Notes: a model not told the origin generated them from the sequence alone. 64,000 nucleotides of DNA from Mycobacterium intermedium (GCF_002086275.1 NZ_MVHT01000008.1:1-64000); one strand, 5' to 3'. Shown: positions 1 to 11,291, counted from the first letter of the stretch. Made by a program: numbers and translations.

Positions 1-3000
1 TTGTCCCCGGCCTTGATCCGGGCCAGGTCCTGCAGCCCGTACCAAGCGGTCGCCGTCGCGGTGGTCACCGCCGCGGCGTCGCCGTCGCTGAGGCCCTCCG
101 GCAACTTGGTGGCCAGCCGCGCGTCGCAGGTGAGGAACGTGGACCAGCAGCCGTTGGGGGACAGCCCGCCGACGTGGTCGCCGACCTGGAGATCGGTCAC
201 GTCGGGCCCCACCGCGGTCACCACACCCGCGAAGTCGGTGCCCAGCTGCGGTTGCTTGCCGTCGACGGTCTTGTACAGGCCGAAGGTCACCAGAACGTCG
301 GCGAAGTTGATGCTCGACGCGCTGACCGCCACCTCGATTTCGTTCGGACCCGGCACAACCCGGTCGAACGCGGTGAATTCCAGCGTCTGCAGGTCTCCCG
401 GGTTACGGATCTGCAGCCGCATGCCGTCCTGGTCGTGCTCGACGATGGTGGTGTGGCGCTCCTCTGGGCGCAGCGGCGCCGGGCTAAGCCGCGCGGTGTA
501 CCACTCGTCGTTACGCCACGCCGTCTCGTCTTCATCGGACTCGGCCGCCAGCAGGGGGCGCGCCACCTGCTCGACGCCGGTCTGCTCGTCGACGTCGATG
601 TGGGTGACCTTCAAATGCGGATGCTCGGCACCGATCACCCGCAACAGACCGCGTAACCCACCCTGCTCGAGGTTGACCTGATCCTCGGAGACCACCTGCT
701 GTGCATTGCGGGTCACCACGTACAACCGCGGCACCTGGCTCGAGATCTCCGGCAGTTCCCGCGCGATACGCACCACGTGCTCGACATATTCACGGCCACG
801 GGTCGGTACTGCCGACGCATCGCCATCCTTGGTGCTCGGCGGTGGGGTAAGCACGACGATCCCAGTGAAGCCACCGGCCTCGAGCTCACTGCGCAGCTTG
901 GCGGCACGCTCGGCATGGTCGTCCTGGAGAGGCCAGGACAAGGTGAAGGACTGCGCGTCGTGCACCTTCAACGCGTCGGTCAACTCGGCAGCGGCCAGGT
1001 CCGCGGCGTCGCCGGTGCTGATCAACAGCCACGTCCCCGCCTCGGCGTGGGCCGTTTCCGGCAGTTCGCGCTGGTGCCACTCGATGGTCAACAGCCGCTC
1101 GTTCAATATCCGGTTCCGCTCGGCGTCGGGGGACGCGCCGGTCCCCAACTGCAGCCCGCGGACGGTGAGCACGACAGCGCCGTTTTCGTCCAGGATGTCC
1201 AGGTCTGCTTCCACACTCGAGCCCGCCCCCGAGCCGGCTCCGTTCACCGTGGTCAGGCAGTACCGGGCGGTGCGCGGCGGGCCGTAGACGCGCAGCCGGC
1301 GTACGCCGAGGGGCAGCATCAGGCCGCCGCCGCCGGCGTTGCGGACGATCGGATGCGCGGCCACCGACTGGAAACACGCGTCCAGCAACGCCGGGTGCAC
1401 GCCATAAGCGCCCTGCTGGGCGCGGATCGAGCCCGGCACGCCCACCTCTGCGAGCACGGTGCTGCCACCGGACTCCGGAGCGGTGTGCGTCGTTCCCAGC
1501 CCGCCGAACGCCGGACCGTACTGAATTCCGTGCTGGTCGAACCCCTGGCGGAGGTCATCGCCGTCGATGGGTTCGGGGTGCTCGGCCAGCAGGGCGGCGA
1601 TGTCGTGCGCCGCCGGCTGCTCGCGGTCGTCTTCCGGGATCTCATGCAGCGACGCGGACGCCCGACGCAGGCGTTCGCCTTCCTGCTCGGTCTCGACCGC
1701 GAACGTGACTACACCGGGTGCCTCAACGGTCGCCGACGCGGCAACGGGGGTCTGCTCGTCCAGCAACAGCAGCTGTTCGAAACGGACATCGCGGATCTCC
1801 GAGGCGTCACCGAAGACTTCGCGGGCCGCGGCCAACGCCATCTCGCAGTAAGCGGCGCCGGGAAGCGCTGCGGCACCGTGGATTTGGTGATCGGCCAACC
1901 ACGGCAGCGCGTCGGTCCCCACCTCGCCCTGCCACACGTGCCGTTCCGGCTCCTCGGCCAGCCGCACATGCGCGCCCAGCAAGGGGTGCACGGTGATGGT
2001 GGAGGTGCCGTAAGTCCGCGACTCCTGGTTGGCGTCGGGATTCAGCAGCAGCTGACGCTGGGTCCAGGCCGGCAGTGGTGCATCGACCAGTCGGCCGGTG
2101 GGGTAGAGGACCGAGAAGTCCACTGCGGCGCCGGCCGCGTACAGGTCACCTATCACGCCGCGCAGCCCATAGGGCAGCGGCTGCTCGCGGCGCATGCCCG
2201 CCAGTGCCACGGCAGACATGTCCAGGCTGCGGGCGGTCTGACTGACGGGGTGGGTCAGCAGCGGGTGCGGGGTCAGCTCGGTGAAGACGCGGTAGCCGTC
2301 CTCCAAGGCGGCCTGCACCGCCGCGGCGAACCGGACCGTGTGGCGCAGGTTGTCCGCCCAGTAGTAGGCGTCGCAGTAGGGCTCTTCCCGCGGGTCGAAC
2401 GACGTCGCCGAGTAGTAGGGGACCTCCGGTTCCAGCGGGCTGAGGTCTTCCAGCGCCTCGGTCAGGTCATCGAGGATCGGCTCCACCTGCGGCGAGTGCG
2501 AGGCCACATCCACGGCAACCTCGCGGGCCATCACGTCGCGCTCTTCCCAGGCCTTCACGAACTGGCGAACCGTCTCGGTGGCACCGCCGATCACCGTCGA
2601 CTGCGGCGATGCGACCACCGCGACCACGACGTCGTCGACGCCGCGGGCCATCAATTCCGTGATCACCTTTTGGGCGGGCAGTTCCACCGACGCCATGGCG
2701 CCGGCGCCGGAGATGCGCGTCATCAGCTTGGAGCGCCGGCAGATCACCTTCACGCCGTCTTCGATCGACAGGGCACCGGCCACCACAGCGGCGGCGGACT
2801 CGCCCAGCGAGTGGCCGATCACCGCACCGGGCGTCACGCCGTAGGCCTTCATGGTCGCCGCCATGGCGACCTGGATGGCGAACAGCGTCGGTTGCACCCG
2901 GTCGATACCGGTGACCACCTCGGGAGCGGTCATCGCCTCGGTCACCGAGAACCCGGACTCCGCGGCGATCAGCGGCTCGATCTCGGCGATGGTCGCGGCG

Positions 3001-4673
3001 AACACCGGCTCGTTGGCCAGCAGGTCCGCGCCCATGCGGGCCCACTGCGAACCCTGCCCGGAGAACACCCACACCGGGCCCTTGTCGTCCTGCCCGACCG
3101 CCTCTGGGTGCGGGACCTCGCTGCCGGCGACCTCGCGCAGAGCCGCTACCAGGTCTTCCCGCGTGCTGGCCAGCACGGCGGTGCGCACCTGCCGGTGCCC
3201 GCGCCGCAGGGCCAGCGTGTAAGCCAGGTCGCGGAGCGCAAACTCGGGGCCCTGTGCCTCGACCCAGTCGGCGAGCCGCGCGGCGGTCCGGCGCAGTGCG
3301 TCCTCCGAGCTGGCCGACACCGGGAACACCAGGCCGCCCTCGATGCCCGCACCCGTCGAGGCGTCGCCGGCGTCTTCGGCTGGCTCGGGGGCCTGCTCTA
3401 GCACGGCGTGGGCGTTGGTGCCCGACATGCCGTACGAGGACACCGCTGCCCGGCGCGGCCCGTTGTCGCTGGGCCACGGCGTAAGCTCCTGCGCGACAAA
3501 GAGATTCGTCTCGACTTCGGCCAGTTCATCGGGCAGCTTGGTGAAGTTGGTGTTCTTCGGGACCTCACCGTGCTGCAGCGCAAGAACGGCCTTCAACAGG
3601 CCGAGCGCGCCCGAGGCCGACTGGGTGTGCCCGAAGTTGGTCTTCAGCGAACCAAGCACGCAGGGGCCGTCGGTGCCGTACACCTCGGCCAGGCTCTTGA
3701 ATTCGATCGGATCGCCAATGGGGGTACCGGTGCCATGCGCCTCGACCATGCCCACGGTGGCCGGGTCCACGCCACCGGCGGCCAATGCCGCCCGGTACGC
3801 CGCGACCTGCGCCGGGCCCGACGGTGTCGCGATGTTGACGGTGTGGCCGTCCTGATTGGACGAGGTGCCGCGAATGATGGCCAAGATCCGGTCACCGTCG
3901 CGCTGGGCGTCCTCCAAACGCTTGAGCATCACCACGACGCAGGCCTCGCCCATGACGAACCCGTCGGCCGCGACGTCGAATGCGTGGCAGCGACCGGTCG
4001 GCGACCCCATACCCAGCAGCGACCCGGAGACGAATCGGCGCGGGTCCTGCGTCAACGAGACGCCGCCTGCCAGGGCAACCTCGCATTCGCTCTCATGCAG
4101 GCTCCGGCAGGCCAGGTGGACAGCGGTAAGGCCAGACGAGCACGCGGTGTCGATGGTCATCGCCGGGCCGTGCAACCCCAGCGCGTAGGAGATGCGACCG
4201 GAGGCGAAGCTGTAGTTGTTGCCGGTGAAGCCGTAGGGTCCGTCCAGCGCGTTGGCGTCGGCGGTCCGCAACGTGTAGTCGCCGTTGGTCATCCCGACGA
4301 ACACACCGGTCTGCGACTCGGTCAGCTTGCTCGGGGTGCACCCGGCGTGCTCGATCGCTTCCCAGGAGGTCTCCAGCAGCAACCGGTGCTGCGGGTCCAG
4401 TGCGGTCGCCTCCTGCTCGCTGATCCCGAAGAAGTCCGAGTCAAAGCCGCCGATGTCCTCGAGGAAGGCGCCCCATTTCGATACCGACCGACCGGGCACG
4501 CCGGGCTCGGGGTCGTAGTACTCGTTGACGTCCCAGCGGTCGGCGGGAACCTCCGTAACCAAGTCGTCGCCGCGCAGCAACGCCTCCCAAAGCAGCTCGG
4601 GGGAGTCGATGCCCCCCGGCAGCCGGCACGCCATACCAATGACAGCAACCGGAGTTACGCGCGAATTATCCAC
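1..4673 (-). CDS. pks5: MAS-like type I polyketide synthase (KS-AT-DH-ER visible), 3' end outside window
   Basis: Large iterative polyketide synthase of the mycocerosic-acid-synthase family, expected to build methyl-branched fatty acyl chains for cell-envelope glycolipids. Reading the minus strand, one frame stays open from the start to the window edge (about 1557 codons). [15 protein letters not shown] at the N-terminus and DTACSS with catalytic Cys about residue 178. AT: GHSLGES with Ser about 622. DH: HQIHG with His about 929, followed by the usual proline. The ER domain starts near residue 1420 and is cut near [18 protein letters not shown] and ACP, which this family should have, lie off the window. 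I chose GTG at 4673 because GGAGAG sits 10 nt upstream and the paralogous remnant starts the same way; an in-frame ATG lies at 4691. Position beside papA4 and fadD24 remnants matches pks5 (Rv1527c). Confidence 0.9.
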   Translation of the reverse strand, partial: MDNSRVTPVAVIGMACRLPGGIDSPELLWEALLRGDDLVTEVPADRWDVNEYYDPEPGVPGRSVSKWGAFLEDIGGFDSDFFGISEQEATALDPQHRLLLETSWEAIEHAGCTPSKLTESQTGVFVGMTNGDYTLRTADANALDGPYGFTGNNYSFASGRISYALGLHGPAMTIDTACSSGLTAVHLACRSLHESECEVALAGGVSLTQDPRRFVSGSLLGMGSPTGRCHAFDVAADGFVMGEACVVVMLKRLEDAQRDGDRILAIIRGTSSNQDGHTVNIATPSGPAQVAAYRAALAAGGVDPATVGMVEAHGTGTPIGDPIEFKSLAEVYGTDGPCVLGSLKTNFGHTQSASGALGLLKAVLALQHGEVPKNTNFTKLPDELAEVETNLFVAQELTPWPSDNGPRRAAVSSYGMSGTNAHAVLEQAPEPAEDAGDASTGAGIEGGLVFPVSASSEDALRRTAARLADWVEAQGPEFALRDLAYTLALRRGHRQVRTAVLASTREDLVAALREVAGSEVPHPEAVGQDDKGPVWVFSGQGSQWARMGADLLANEPVFAATIAEIEPLIAAESGFSVTEAMTAPEVVTGIDRVQPTLFAIQVAMAATMKAYGVTPGAVIGHSLGESAAAVVAGALSIEDGVKVICRRSKLMTRISGAGAMASVELPAQKVITELMARGVDDVVVAVVASPQSTVIGGATETVRQFVKAWEERDVMAREVAVDVASHSPQVEPILDDLTEALEDLSPLEPEVPYYSATSFDPREEPYCDAYYWADNLRHTVRFAAAVQAALEDGYRVFTELTPHPLLTHPVSQTARSLDMSAVALAGMRREQPLPYGLRGVIGDLYAAGAAVDFSVLYPTGRLVDAPLPAWTQRQLLLNPDANQESRTYGTSTITVHPLLGAHVRLAEEPERHVWQGEVGTDALPWLADHQIHGAAALPGAAYCEMALAAAREVFGDASEIRDVRFEQLLLLDEQTPVAASATVEAPGVVTFAVETEQEGERLRRASASLHEIPEDDREQPAAHDIAALLAEHPEPIDGDDLRQGFDQHGIQYGPAFGGLGTTHTAPESGGSTVLAEVGVPGSIRAQQGAYGVHPALLDACFQSVAAHPIVRNAGGGGLMLPLGVRRLRVYGPPRTARYCLTTVNGAGSGAGSSVEADLDILDENGAVVLTVRGLQLGTGASPDAERNRILNERLLTIEWHQRELPETAHAEAGTWLLISTGDAADLAAAELTDALKVHDAQSFTLSWPLQDDHAERAAKLRSELEAGGFTGIVVLTPPPSTKDGDASAVPTRGREYVEHVVRIARELPEISSQVPRLYVVTRNAQQVVSEDQVNLEQGGLRGLLRVIGAEHPHLKVTHIDVDEQTGVEQVARPLLAAESDEDETAWRNDEWYTARLSPAPLRPEERHTTIVEHDQDGMRLQIRNPGDLQTLEFTAFDRVVPGPNEIEVAVSASSINFADVLVTFGLYKTVDGKQPQLGTDFAGVVTAVGPDVTDLQVGDHVGGLSPNGCWSTFLTCDARLATKLPEGLSDGDAAAVTTATATAWYGLQDLARIKAGD

Positions 4674-5065
4674 GGTGGTTCTTCTCTCCATAAAAACTTC
4701 GGGTTCTTATCTCTGGCGTCGAGCTCGTATTAACGCTTCGAGGATCATGGCCGATTTGGTCACGTGTGCGGGCGAAAACCGCAGCAACCGGCACACACAA
4801 CCCATCGACCCCCATCGAAGCCAATCAGTAGTTCTTGGCGTCATCAGAGCCTAGCGGCTTGGCTACCCGCGCGTGGAAAAATCGTGCGTACGTACAAAAA
4901 AACTTGCTGACAACGGCGGATGCGGCACCCGGGTGCACGGTGTGACGAATTCGTCAGTTAGCTACATAAACGCACCGTAAGGGCTGTTTTCGGCGATTCC
5001 AGGGAAAGCGGCAAGTCGCCGAGTGCCCGGCGGTCGAAAAACGGCTTCCCTACCTGACCGTCGGG
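4674..5065. promoter_or_regulatory. pks upstream region with three perfect palindromes
   Basis: This non-coding stretch lies between the intact polyketide synthase and the decayed pap gene and must hold the synthase promoter unless it is read from further upstream. It contains three perfect palindromes: GTACGTAC at 4888-4895, GCACCCGGGTGC at 4925-4936 and TGACGAATTCGTCA at 4943-4956. Their spacing looks like operator DNA, but no regulator gene is nearby and I cannot assign a factor. Confidence 0.45.
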
Positions 5066-6332
5066 TCAAGGAAGTGTCTGAAGAGGAGTCCGAACGTGCG
5101 GGACGGCAACGTAGTCCGGCGGGACGGTACGGCCCTCGGCGACGCGGGCGTAGACCGATTTCATCACCTGCAGGTACTGCGTCACCGATTCGTGCGCGAT
5201 CGGATTGTTGGAAAACGACGCTGTGACGGTGGTCTCATTCTGAAATTTGTTGACCCACATGCACACCCATGCGGCTATCCGGCCATCGCTGAAGGCCTGC
5301 AGGTTCTTGCGTTCCAGATGCATGGCGATTACGGCGGAGAGTGGGGGCACGCCGGCGTCGAGGAATGACAGCATGGGGAAGCCACCGCCGGGCGGAGTCT
5401 TGGGGAGCCAGGGCGCCAACTCCAGGACTCGCTCGAACGGCACCTTGGCCGACTGCGAGTTGTCGTCGAAGGACCGCTGGGCGCTCCGCGCGGTCTCGGC
5501 GAAGGACGGGTGCCGGTCGGGTCACCGCGTGGTAGGTCGCCGAGCCGGTGAGTTCGTATTCGGTAGAGGCCGCGCACGCGAACACTCCGCCGCTGAACCG
5601 GGCGCTCGCACTGTTACACGCGGCCTCGGACCGGTCGGTTTGGCGGGCATCCATGAGCTGCAGCGACAACAACTTCCCGGTGGCCGCCAACGTGGTGTCG
5701 CCAAGCGGCAACGGGAAGGACGGCAGGGTGCCGTCGTTGGACTTGAAGAACTCGAGCCACCGCTGTTTCTCCGGGATTGCAGGGTCAGGGCGTAGGTATA
5801 CGCGCGCTCGCGCCGGCAGTAGTCGTCATAGCTGCCCGGCGCGGGCAGCGGAATGGGCCCGGCACCGTCCATGAGCGCCTCATACATGGACTCGATCTCC
5901 CAGAACACGGCGCTGATGAACATCGCGTCCACGTGGCGATGATCCACGCTGATGCACACGGTGAAGTGGTCGTCACACTGAATGACGGCGAACCGGAAGC
6001 AATCCCACTGCAACGGGTCCGGCGTGGCCAGTATGTGGTCCTGCCACTGCTTGGTCGTCATCTGGCCGTCCTCAACCGGAATCAGCTCAATATCAGCGGG
6101 ATTGGTGATCGTGTGCCGGACGATGTGCGCGTCGTCGGTGAGTTCGAACCAGCTGCGGTACGTGTCGTGCCGGGCGCAGATGTGAATTGATGACGTACGT
6201 CATCGCCCGAATGTCGCACTGGCCTCGGATGTCCAAGGCAGCCACCACAAGTCGCGACATGTCGATACCGCGGGCCGCCTGGTTGCGATAGCCGCGCGGG
6301 TGGCGCGCCTGGATATAGCTTGGCGGCATGCA
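5066..6332 (-). pseudogene. papA4: Decayed polyketide-associated acyltransferase (papA4-like)
   Basis: Remnant of a Pap acyltransferase (condensation-domain fold, HHxxxD-type motif), the kind that acylates trehalose-based glycolipids. Protein-like segments occur in three frames in the correct order: an N-terminal piece with [15 protein letters not shown], then [15 protein letters not shown] to DHRHVDAMF (the catalytic His-x-x-x-Asp) in a second frame, then LGDTTLAATGKLL to TGSATY in another, then PFERVLELAPWLP to the stop at 5066. This needs at least three frameshifts. About 35 residues are missing between the last two pieces, and the first roughly 40 residues are lost at the junction with the upstream synthase remnant. 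No complete reading frame remains, so activity is very unlikely. Confidence 0.85.
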
Positions 6333-7310
6333 GGCGCACCCCCGTTTCGGTCTCGATACGGGTGCGCAATTCGAGGTTGCCCAGCGAGTCGAGGCCGTAC
6401 TGGGACAGCGGGCGGTCCGGGTCGACCGTGCGCCGCAAACACAGGCTGACGTGGTCAGATATCAGCCGCCGGAAGCGGGTGGGCCACTCGTCGAGCGGGA
6501 GTTCTTCGAGTTCGGCACGGAATTTGGTGTGGCCGGACGGGTTTTGGTCCGCGCAACCCGACCCGGAGCGGAACGCGGCGGCGAAAGCACTGCGCTGCGC
6601 CAGTGCGGTCAGCCAAGGCGAGCCGAGGATCGGGATATACCCGCTATGAGCGCGGTTGTGGCGCAACAGGGTTTCGAAGGCATGGGCGCCTCGGTGAATA
6701 CCGGTTCGGTGGCCAATAGGTCCGCGCCAATGCCCGCCCATTGCGACCCCTGTCCAGAGGAAACCCACACCGGGCCGCGGTCGTCCTGTCCGACGGCAGC
6801 GGGATCCGCGAAGTCCCATCGAGTAGGCCACACGTCCGGAGGTCATGCTGTACGCGGTGCCGGTGACCGCGTATGCGTCGCCCCGGGCTCCGGCTTCGCC
6901 GGTGACAAAGGCGTAGTCGTCGTGGCAGACGCCGACGAACACACCCGTCAGCGAGCCGGCCAGGGAGGCCGGAGCCTGGCCGGCTTGCTAGACGGCCTCC
7001 CACGACGTCTGCATGAGCAGGCGGTGCTGGGGGTCGATCGCCGTGGCCTCGCGCTCGGTGATGCCGAAGAATTCCGGGTCGAATCCGGCGACGTCGTCGA
7101 GGAACCCACCCCAGCGCGACACCGAGCGCTGCCGCACACCCGGCTCGGGGTCGTAGTACTCGTCGGCGTCCCAGCGGTCGGCCGGAATGTCCGGATCAGG
7201 TCGTCGGCCCGCAGCACGGACTCCCACAACCTTTCGGGGGAATCGACACCGCCGGGGAGCCGGCACGCCATGCCGATGACGGCCACCGGCGTGACGGGCG
7301 TCCGATTCAC
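6333..7310 (-). pseudogene. Polyketide synthase remnant: KS start, AT start and ACP joined by deletions
   Basis: A second MAS/Pks5-type synthase reduced to under 1 kb. From GTG at 7310 it reads [13 protein letters not shown], shifts frame near 7200, continues through [16 protein letters not shown] to [15 protein letters not shown], and meets a TAG stop at 6988-6990 where the intact paralogue has a sense codon. After SGRVAYSMG (about 6815) it jumps to an AT start ([15 protein letters not shown]). Near 6640 it jumps again to the post-KR linker and ACP ([19 protein letters not shown], carrier Ser in LDSLG). It then fuses near 6333 to the pap remnant. The KS active site, most of AT, and all of DH, ER and KR are gone. 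Sequence similarity to the synthase at 1-4673 suggests a former tandem pair. Confidence 0.87.
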
Positions 7311-7481
7311 GGCGAACGCGCCCCTTTCCAACGTTGTTTCAAGGTCGCGAGGGTTCAAGCCATCTTCCGTCGTCAGGACCACCCGCAGGGGACCAACGCG
7401 CCGCGGGTTCTGCATCGATCAGGCCAGCTTCGTTTGCCAACCGGAGCCGCGGAGACAGCGAAGCCGGTAGTGTTGCTGCAC

Positions 7482-9230
7482 GTGGTCAGCTCCTCCATTC
7501 CCGCTGTGCTGCGCGAACGCGCCAGCCTGAACCCCAACGACACAGCCATCACGTACGTCGATTACGAGCAGGATTGGGACGGCGTTGCCGAGACGGTGAC
7601 GTGGTCGCAGCTGTATCGGCGGGTGATCAATGCCGCTGAACAGATCAGGCTCACCGGATCGGTCGGCGATCGTGCGATCATCCTGGCGCCGCAGGGCCTT
7701 GACTACATCGTCGGGTTTCTCGCCGCGATGCAGGCCGGACTCATCGCCGTCCCGCTGTCGGTTCCGTATGGCGGCGCCCACGACGAGCGGACGATTTCGG
7801 TGTTGGCCGACACATCGCCCACCGTCCTGCTCACCACGTCGGCCGTCACCGACAACGTCGCCCCGTACGCACAGCCGCAGTCCGGGCAAGTCGCGCCGGC
7901 GCTGATTGAGCTTGATTTGCTGGATCTGGAATCGCGGCAGCGGCCCGGCCCTGGGTCACGTTGGCCCGGCAAGGATGCGCCCGAGATTCAGTACCTGCAG
8001 TACACGTCGGGATCCACTCGGACGCCGGCCGGCGTGGGGATCGCAAACAAGAATGTCTTCACCAACTTCACGCAGATGATCGCCGACTTCTTTCGTGTCG
8101 AGGGCGGCGTCGTCCCATCGGACCTGACCATCGTGTCGTGGCTGCCGCTGTATCACGACATGGGTCTGTTGCTGGGATCCATCATGCCGATCCTCATCGG
8201 CGTGCCCACCGTGCTCACCAGTCCGGTGGGCTTCCTGCAGCGTCCGGCCCGCTGGATGCACCTGATGGCCAACAAGCCCTGTGTGGTGTCCGGCGGACCG
8301 AACTTCGCCTTCGAGCTGGCGGTGCGCAAGACGTCCGACGACGATATGGAGGGTTACGACCTCAGCGGGGTGCACAGCGTGCTCAACGGCAGTGAGCGTG
8401 TGCAGCCCGCTACCCTCAAGCGCTTCGCGGATCGGTTCGCCCGCCACAACTTCCGTCCCGAGGCGCTGCTGCCCGCGTACGGCATGGCCGAGGCCACCGT
8501 GTACATCGCCTCCCGCAAGGTGGGGGAGCCACCCAAGATCGAGTACTTCGAATCGGAGAAACTGCCTGCCGGGCAAGCGATTCGGAGCACGAACGGTAGC
8601 GGCACCCCGCTGGTCAGCTACGGCAAGACGGAGACGATGCTGGTGCGCATCGTCGATCCGGACACCCGGATCGAATGCCCGGAGGGCTCCGTCGGTGAGA
8701 TCTGGGTGCAGGGCGACAACATCGCATCCTGCTACTGGCAGAAGCCCGAGGAGAGCGAAAACACCTTCGGCGCAAGGATTGTCAATCCTACGGAGGGCAC
8801 TCCGGAGGGTCCCTGGCTGCGGACCGGAGATTCGGGTTTCCGTTCCGACGGGGAGCTGTACATCATCGGGCGCATCAAGGATCTGCTGATCATCTACGGG
8901 CGCAACCATTCTCCCGACGACATCGAGGCAACGATTCAGGAGATCACCGCGGGCCGCTGCGTGGCGATCGGGGTGCCGGACGGTGGCGTCGAGAAGCTCG
9001 TCGCCATTGTCGAAGTCAAGAAGCGGCCCGACTCCGACGACGCGCTGGACAAGTTGCGCCTGATCAAGCAGGACGTCAACGCCGCCATCTACAAGTCGCA
9101 CGGTCTGAGCGTGGCCGATCTGGTGCTGGTATCGCCCGGTTCGATTCCCATCACCACCAGCGGCAAGGTCAGGCGGGCTCAGTGCGTCGAGCTCTACCGA
9201 CAACGTGAGTTCACACGCTTGGACGTGTGA
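7482..9230 (+). CDS. fadD24: Fatty-acyl-AMP ligase, FadD24-like
   Basis: Adenylating enzyme of the FAAL type, which activates long-chain fatty acids as acyl-AMP and hands them to a polyketide synthase rather than to CoA. Visible motifs: [11 protein letters not shown] (P-loop), [15 protein letters not shown] (A5), WLRTGDSGF (A7) and [20 protein letters not shown] (A8 and hinge), with a C-terminal SGKVRRAQC stretch. Starting at GTG 7482 gives 582 aa, close to H37Rv FadD24; an in-frame TTG at 7434 is possible. No clear ribosome site precedes either start. It is divergent from the synthase and pap remnants and looks intact. Its natural partner may be lost, or it may feed the remaining synthase. 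Confidence 0.85.
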   Translation: MVSSSIPAVLRERASLNPNDTAITYVDYEQDWDGVAETVTWSQLYRRVINAAEQIRLTGSVGDRAIILAPQGLDYIVGFLAAMQAGLIAVPLSVPYGGAHDERTISVLADTSPTVLLTTSAVTDNVAPYAQPQSGQVAPALIELDLLDLESRQRPGPGSRWPGKDAPEIQYLQYTSGSTRTPAGVGIANKNVFTNFTQMIADFFRVEGGVVPSDLTIVSWLPLYHDMGLLLGSIMPILIGVPTVLTSPVGFLQRPARWMHLMANKPCVVSGGPNFAFELAVRKTSDDDMEGYDLSGVHSVLNGSERVQPATLKRFADRFARHNFRPEALLPAYGMAEATVYIASRKVGEPPKIEYFESEKLPAGQAIRSTNGSGTPLVSYGKTETMLVRIVDPDTRIECPEGSVGEIWVQGDNIASCYWQKPEESENTFGARIVNPTEGTPEGPWLRTGDSGFRSDGELYIIGRIKDLLIIYGRNHSPDDIEATIQEITAGRCVAIGVPDGGVEKLVAIVEVKKRPDSDDALDKLRLIKQDVNAAIYKSHGLSVADLVLVSPGSIPITTSGKVRRAQCVELYRQREFTRLDV

Positions 9231-9256
9231 CCGGCCCTTCCGCACGGAGTGTCCCC

Positions 9257-9832
9257 ATGACAGAACCGCCTCGCGTGCCCCTACTGCCGGTCGACGAGGC
9301 CAAGGCCGCCGCCGACGAAGCCGGCGTGCCCGACTACATGGCCGAGTTGAGCATCTTCCAGGTGCTGCTGAACCACCCGCACCTGGCCCGAAGCTTCAAC
9401 GACATGCTGGCCACCATGCTGTGGCACGGTTCCCTTGATTCGCGTTTGCGCGAACTGGTGATCATGCGGATCGGGTGGCTCACCGAGTGCGACTACGAAT
9501 GGACCCAACACTGGCGCGTCGCGTCCCGACTGGGGGTGTCGGCCGAGGATCTGCTCGGCGTGCGGGATTGGCAGCATCACAACGCATTTGGCCCCGTGGA
9601 ACGGGCGGTGCTGGCCGCCACCGACGACGTGGTGCGCGACGGTTCCATCGGGCCCGAGAGCTGGAGCGCGTGTGAGCGTGAATTGGGTGGCGACACAACG
9701 GTTCTCATTGAACTCACGACCGCCATCAGCGCGTGGCGGATGGTGGCGTCGATCCTGCACAGCCTGAAGGTCCCGTTGGAAGAGGGGGTGTCCAGTTGGC
9801 CCCCGGACGGACAGGGGCCGCAGCGCCAGTAG
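9257..9832 (+). CDS. Carboxymuconolactone decarboxylase/AhpD-like protein (Rv1531-like)
   Basis: A 191-aa all-helical protein of the CMD/AhpD superfamily. The signature helix reads RELVIMRIGWLTECDYEWTQH: the Glu, the second Cys-like position and the His are present, but the redox CxxC pair of true AhpD is not, so peroxidase-reductase activity is doubtful and a decarboxylase or unknown role is more likely. ATG at 9257 follows fadD24 by 26 bp, so the two may be co-transcribed; H37Rv has an alcohol dehydrogenase between them that is missing here. Family assignment is firm, function is not. Confidence 0.75.
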   Translation: MTEPPRVPLLPVDEAKAAADEAGVPDYMAELSIFQVLLNHPHLARSFNDMLATMLWHGSLDSRLRELVIMRIGWLTECDYEWTQHWRVASRLGVSAEDLLGVRDWQHHNAFGPVERAVLAATDDVVRDGSIGPESWSACERELGGDTTVLIELTTAISAWRMVASILHSLKVPLEEGVSSWPPDGQGPQRQ

Positions 9833-9873
9833 GTCGCGTCGGCGTTGGCGGTGCGTGTGGGGCGCATTCCACC

Positions 9874-10037
9874 GGTCGTGTTGATTCTGCGTGTGGGGCG
9901 GGAAAGTGCGAGTAGATGCCGCCAATTTCGCAGTGTCACTGCCGCCTGCCCGGGTGGTCGTGTTGATTCTGCGTGTGGGGCGGGGAAGTGCGAGTAGATG
10001 CCGCCAAAAGCGCAGTGTCAATGCAGCGTGCCCAGGC
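9874..10037. repeat. Two tandem copies of an 82-bp intergenic repeat
   Basis: Two head-to-tail units begin with GGTCGTGTTGATTCTGCGTG at 9874 and 9956 and share nearly their whole 82 bp, including GTGCGAGTAGATGCCGCCAA. They differ at a handful of bases. A shorter related piece (GCGTGTGGGGCG) precedes them at about 9853. The array fills most of the gap between the AhpD-like gene and the nitronate monooxygenase. It resembles a mycobacterial interspersed repeat in size and position; I cannot assign a known family. Confidence 0.8.
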
Positions 10038-10098
10038 AGTGTCGGCGTAAATAGGGGTCGGTTGCGGCTACTCGCGGGGCTGCCGTACCGTCGGCGAA

Positions 10099-11223
10099 AT
10101 GCGGACCAGAGTCGCCGAAATGCTTGGTGTCGAGTTCCCGATCTGCGCCTTCAGCCACTGCCGCGATGTGGTGGCGGCGGTGACCAACGCCGGAGGTTTC
10201 GGCGTCCTGGGCGCCGTCGCGCACAGCCCCGCGCGGCTGGAGAGCGAGTTGACCTGGATCGAGGAGCAGACCGGCGGCAAACCCTACGGAGTCGACCTGC
10301 TGTTGCCTCCCAAGTACGTCGGCGCGGAAAAGGGCGGCATCGAGTCCCAGCAGGTCGAGGAGCTGCTGCCGCCGGAGCACCGCGCGTTCGTCGACGACCT
10401 GCTGTCCCGCTATGGCGTGGCAGCCCAACCCGAAGGTCGTCGCACGCTGGCTCCCGGTGGGCTCAACATCTCACCCAAGGGCTATGAACCGCTGCTGGAC
10501 GTGGCTTTCGCCCACAACATCCGACTGATCGCAAGCGCACTCGGGCCGCCGCCGCAGGACCTCGTCGACCGCGCCCACGGTCAGGACGTACTGGTGGCCG
10601 CGTTGGCAGGCACGACGCGGCATGCGCAACGCCACGTGGCCGCGGGCGTAGACCTGATCGTCGCGCAGGGCACCGAGGCCGGCGGCCACACCGGCGAGGT
10701 CTCGACGATGGTGCTCGTTCCGGAGGTGGTGGATGCCGTCGCTCCCACACCGGTACTGGCTGCCGGCGGGATCGCCCGGGGTCGTCAGATCGCCGCGTCT
10801 CTGGCGCTGGGCGCCGAGGGGGTGTGGTGCGGGTCGGTGTGGCTGACCACCGAAGAAGCCGAAACACCTGACGTCGTCAAGGACAAATTCCTGGCAGCCA
10901 GCTCGTCGGACACGGTGCGGTCGCGCTCGTTGACGGGTAAGCCCGCGCGCATGTTGCGCACGGCGTGGACCGACGAGTGGGAGCGGCCCGACACGCCCGC
11001 GCCGCTCGGAATGCCGCTGCAAAACGCGCTGATCAATGAGCCGCAACTGCGGATCAACCAGGCGGCCGTACAGCCGGATGCCAAGGCTCGAGAGCTGGCG
11101 ACCTACTTCGTCGGGCAGGTGGTCGGGTCGCTCGACCGGGTGCGTAGTACCCGCTCAGTCGTGCTGGAGATGGTCGAGGAATTCATCGACACGATCGGAA
11201 AACTCGACGGTCTGGTCGAATAA
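10099..11223 (+). CDS. Nitronate monooxygenase / 2-nitropropane dioxygenase family FMN enzyme (Rv1533-like)
   Basis: A 374-aa TIM-barrel flavoprotein predicted to oxidise alkyl nitronates using FMN and oxygen. Visible family signatures are TNAGGFGVLGA near the N-terminus, GTEAGGHTGEVSTMVLVPEV (catalytic His in the GGHTG loop) and VLAAGGIARGRQIAASLALGAEGVWCGS (phosphate-binding Gly-rich loop). Length matches the H37Rv orthologue. ATG 10099 lies just after the tandem repeat. A strong promoter for the next transcription unit follows at 11292. Confidence 0.85.
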   Translation: MRTRVAEMLGVEFPICAFSHCRDVVAAVTNAGGFGVLGAVAHSPARLESELTWIEEQTGGKPYGVDLLLPPKYVGAEKGGIESQQVEELLPPEHRAFVDDLLSRYGVAAQPEGRRTLAPGGLNISPKGYEPLLDVAFAHNIRLIASALGPPPQDLVDRAHGQDVLVAALAGTTRHAQRHVAAGVDLIVAQGTEAGGHTGEVSTMVLVPEVVDAVAPTPVLAAGGIARGRQIAASLALGAEGVWCGSVWLTTEEAETPDVVKDKFLAASSSDTVRSRSLTGKPARMLRTAWTDEWERPDTPAPLGMPLQNALINEPQLRINQAAVQPDAKARELATYFVGQVVGSLDRVRSTRSVVLEMVEEFIDTIGKLDGLVE

Positions 11224-11291
11224 ACGCCTGGTCAAGCCAGCTCAGTCGGTACGGCGTGGGCGTGAAAAAGGCGACACGCGGCCCGGGCTGG

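Noticed and set aside
777..3401. 874-codon open frame on the plus strand inside the polyketide synthase
   Set aside because: It is antisense to the synthase, has low-complexity Arg/Gly/Pro/His-rich sequence, no domain and no ribosome site; a shadow of GC-rich codon bias.
9874..10037. Possible insertion-sequence remnant
   Set aside because: No terminal inverted repeats, no transposase fragment; units are direct tandem copies.
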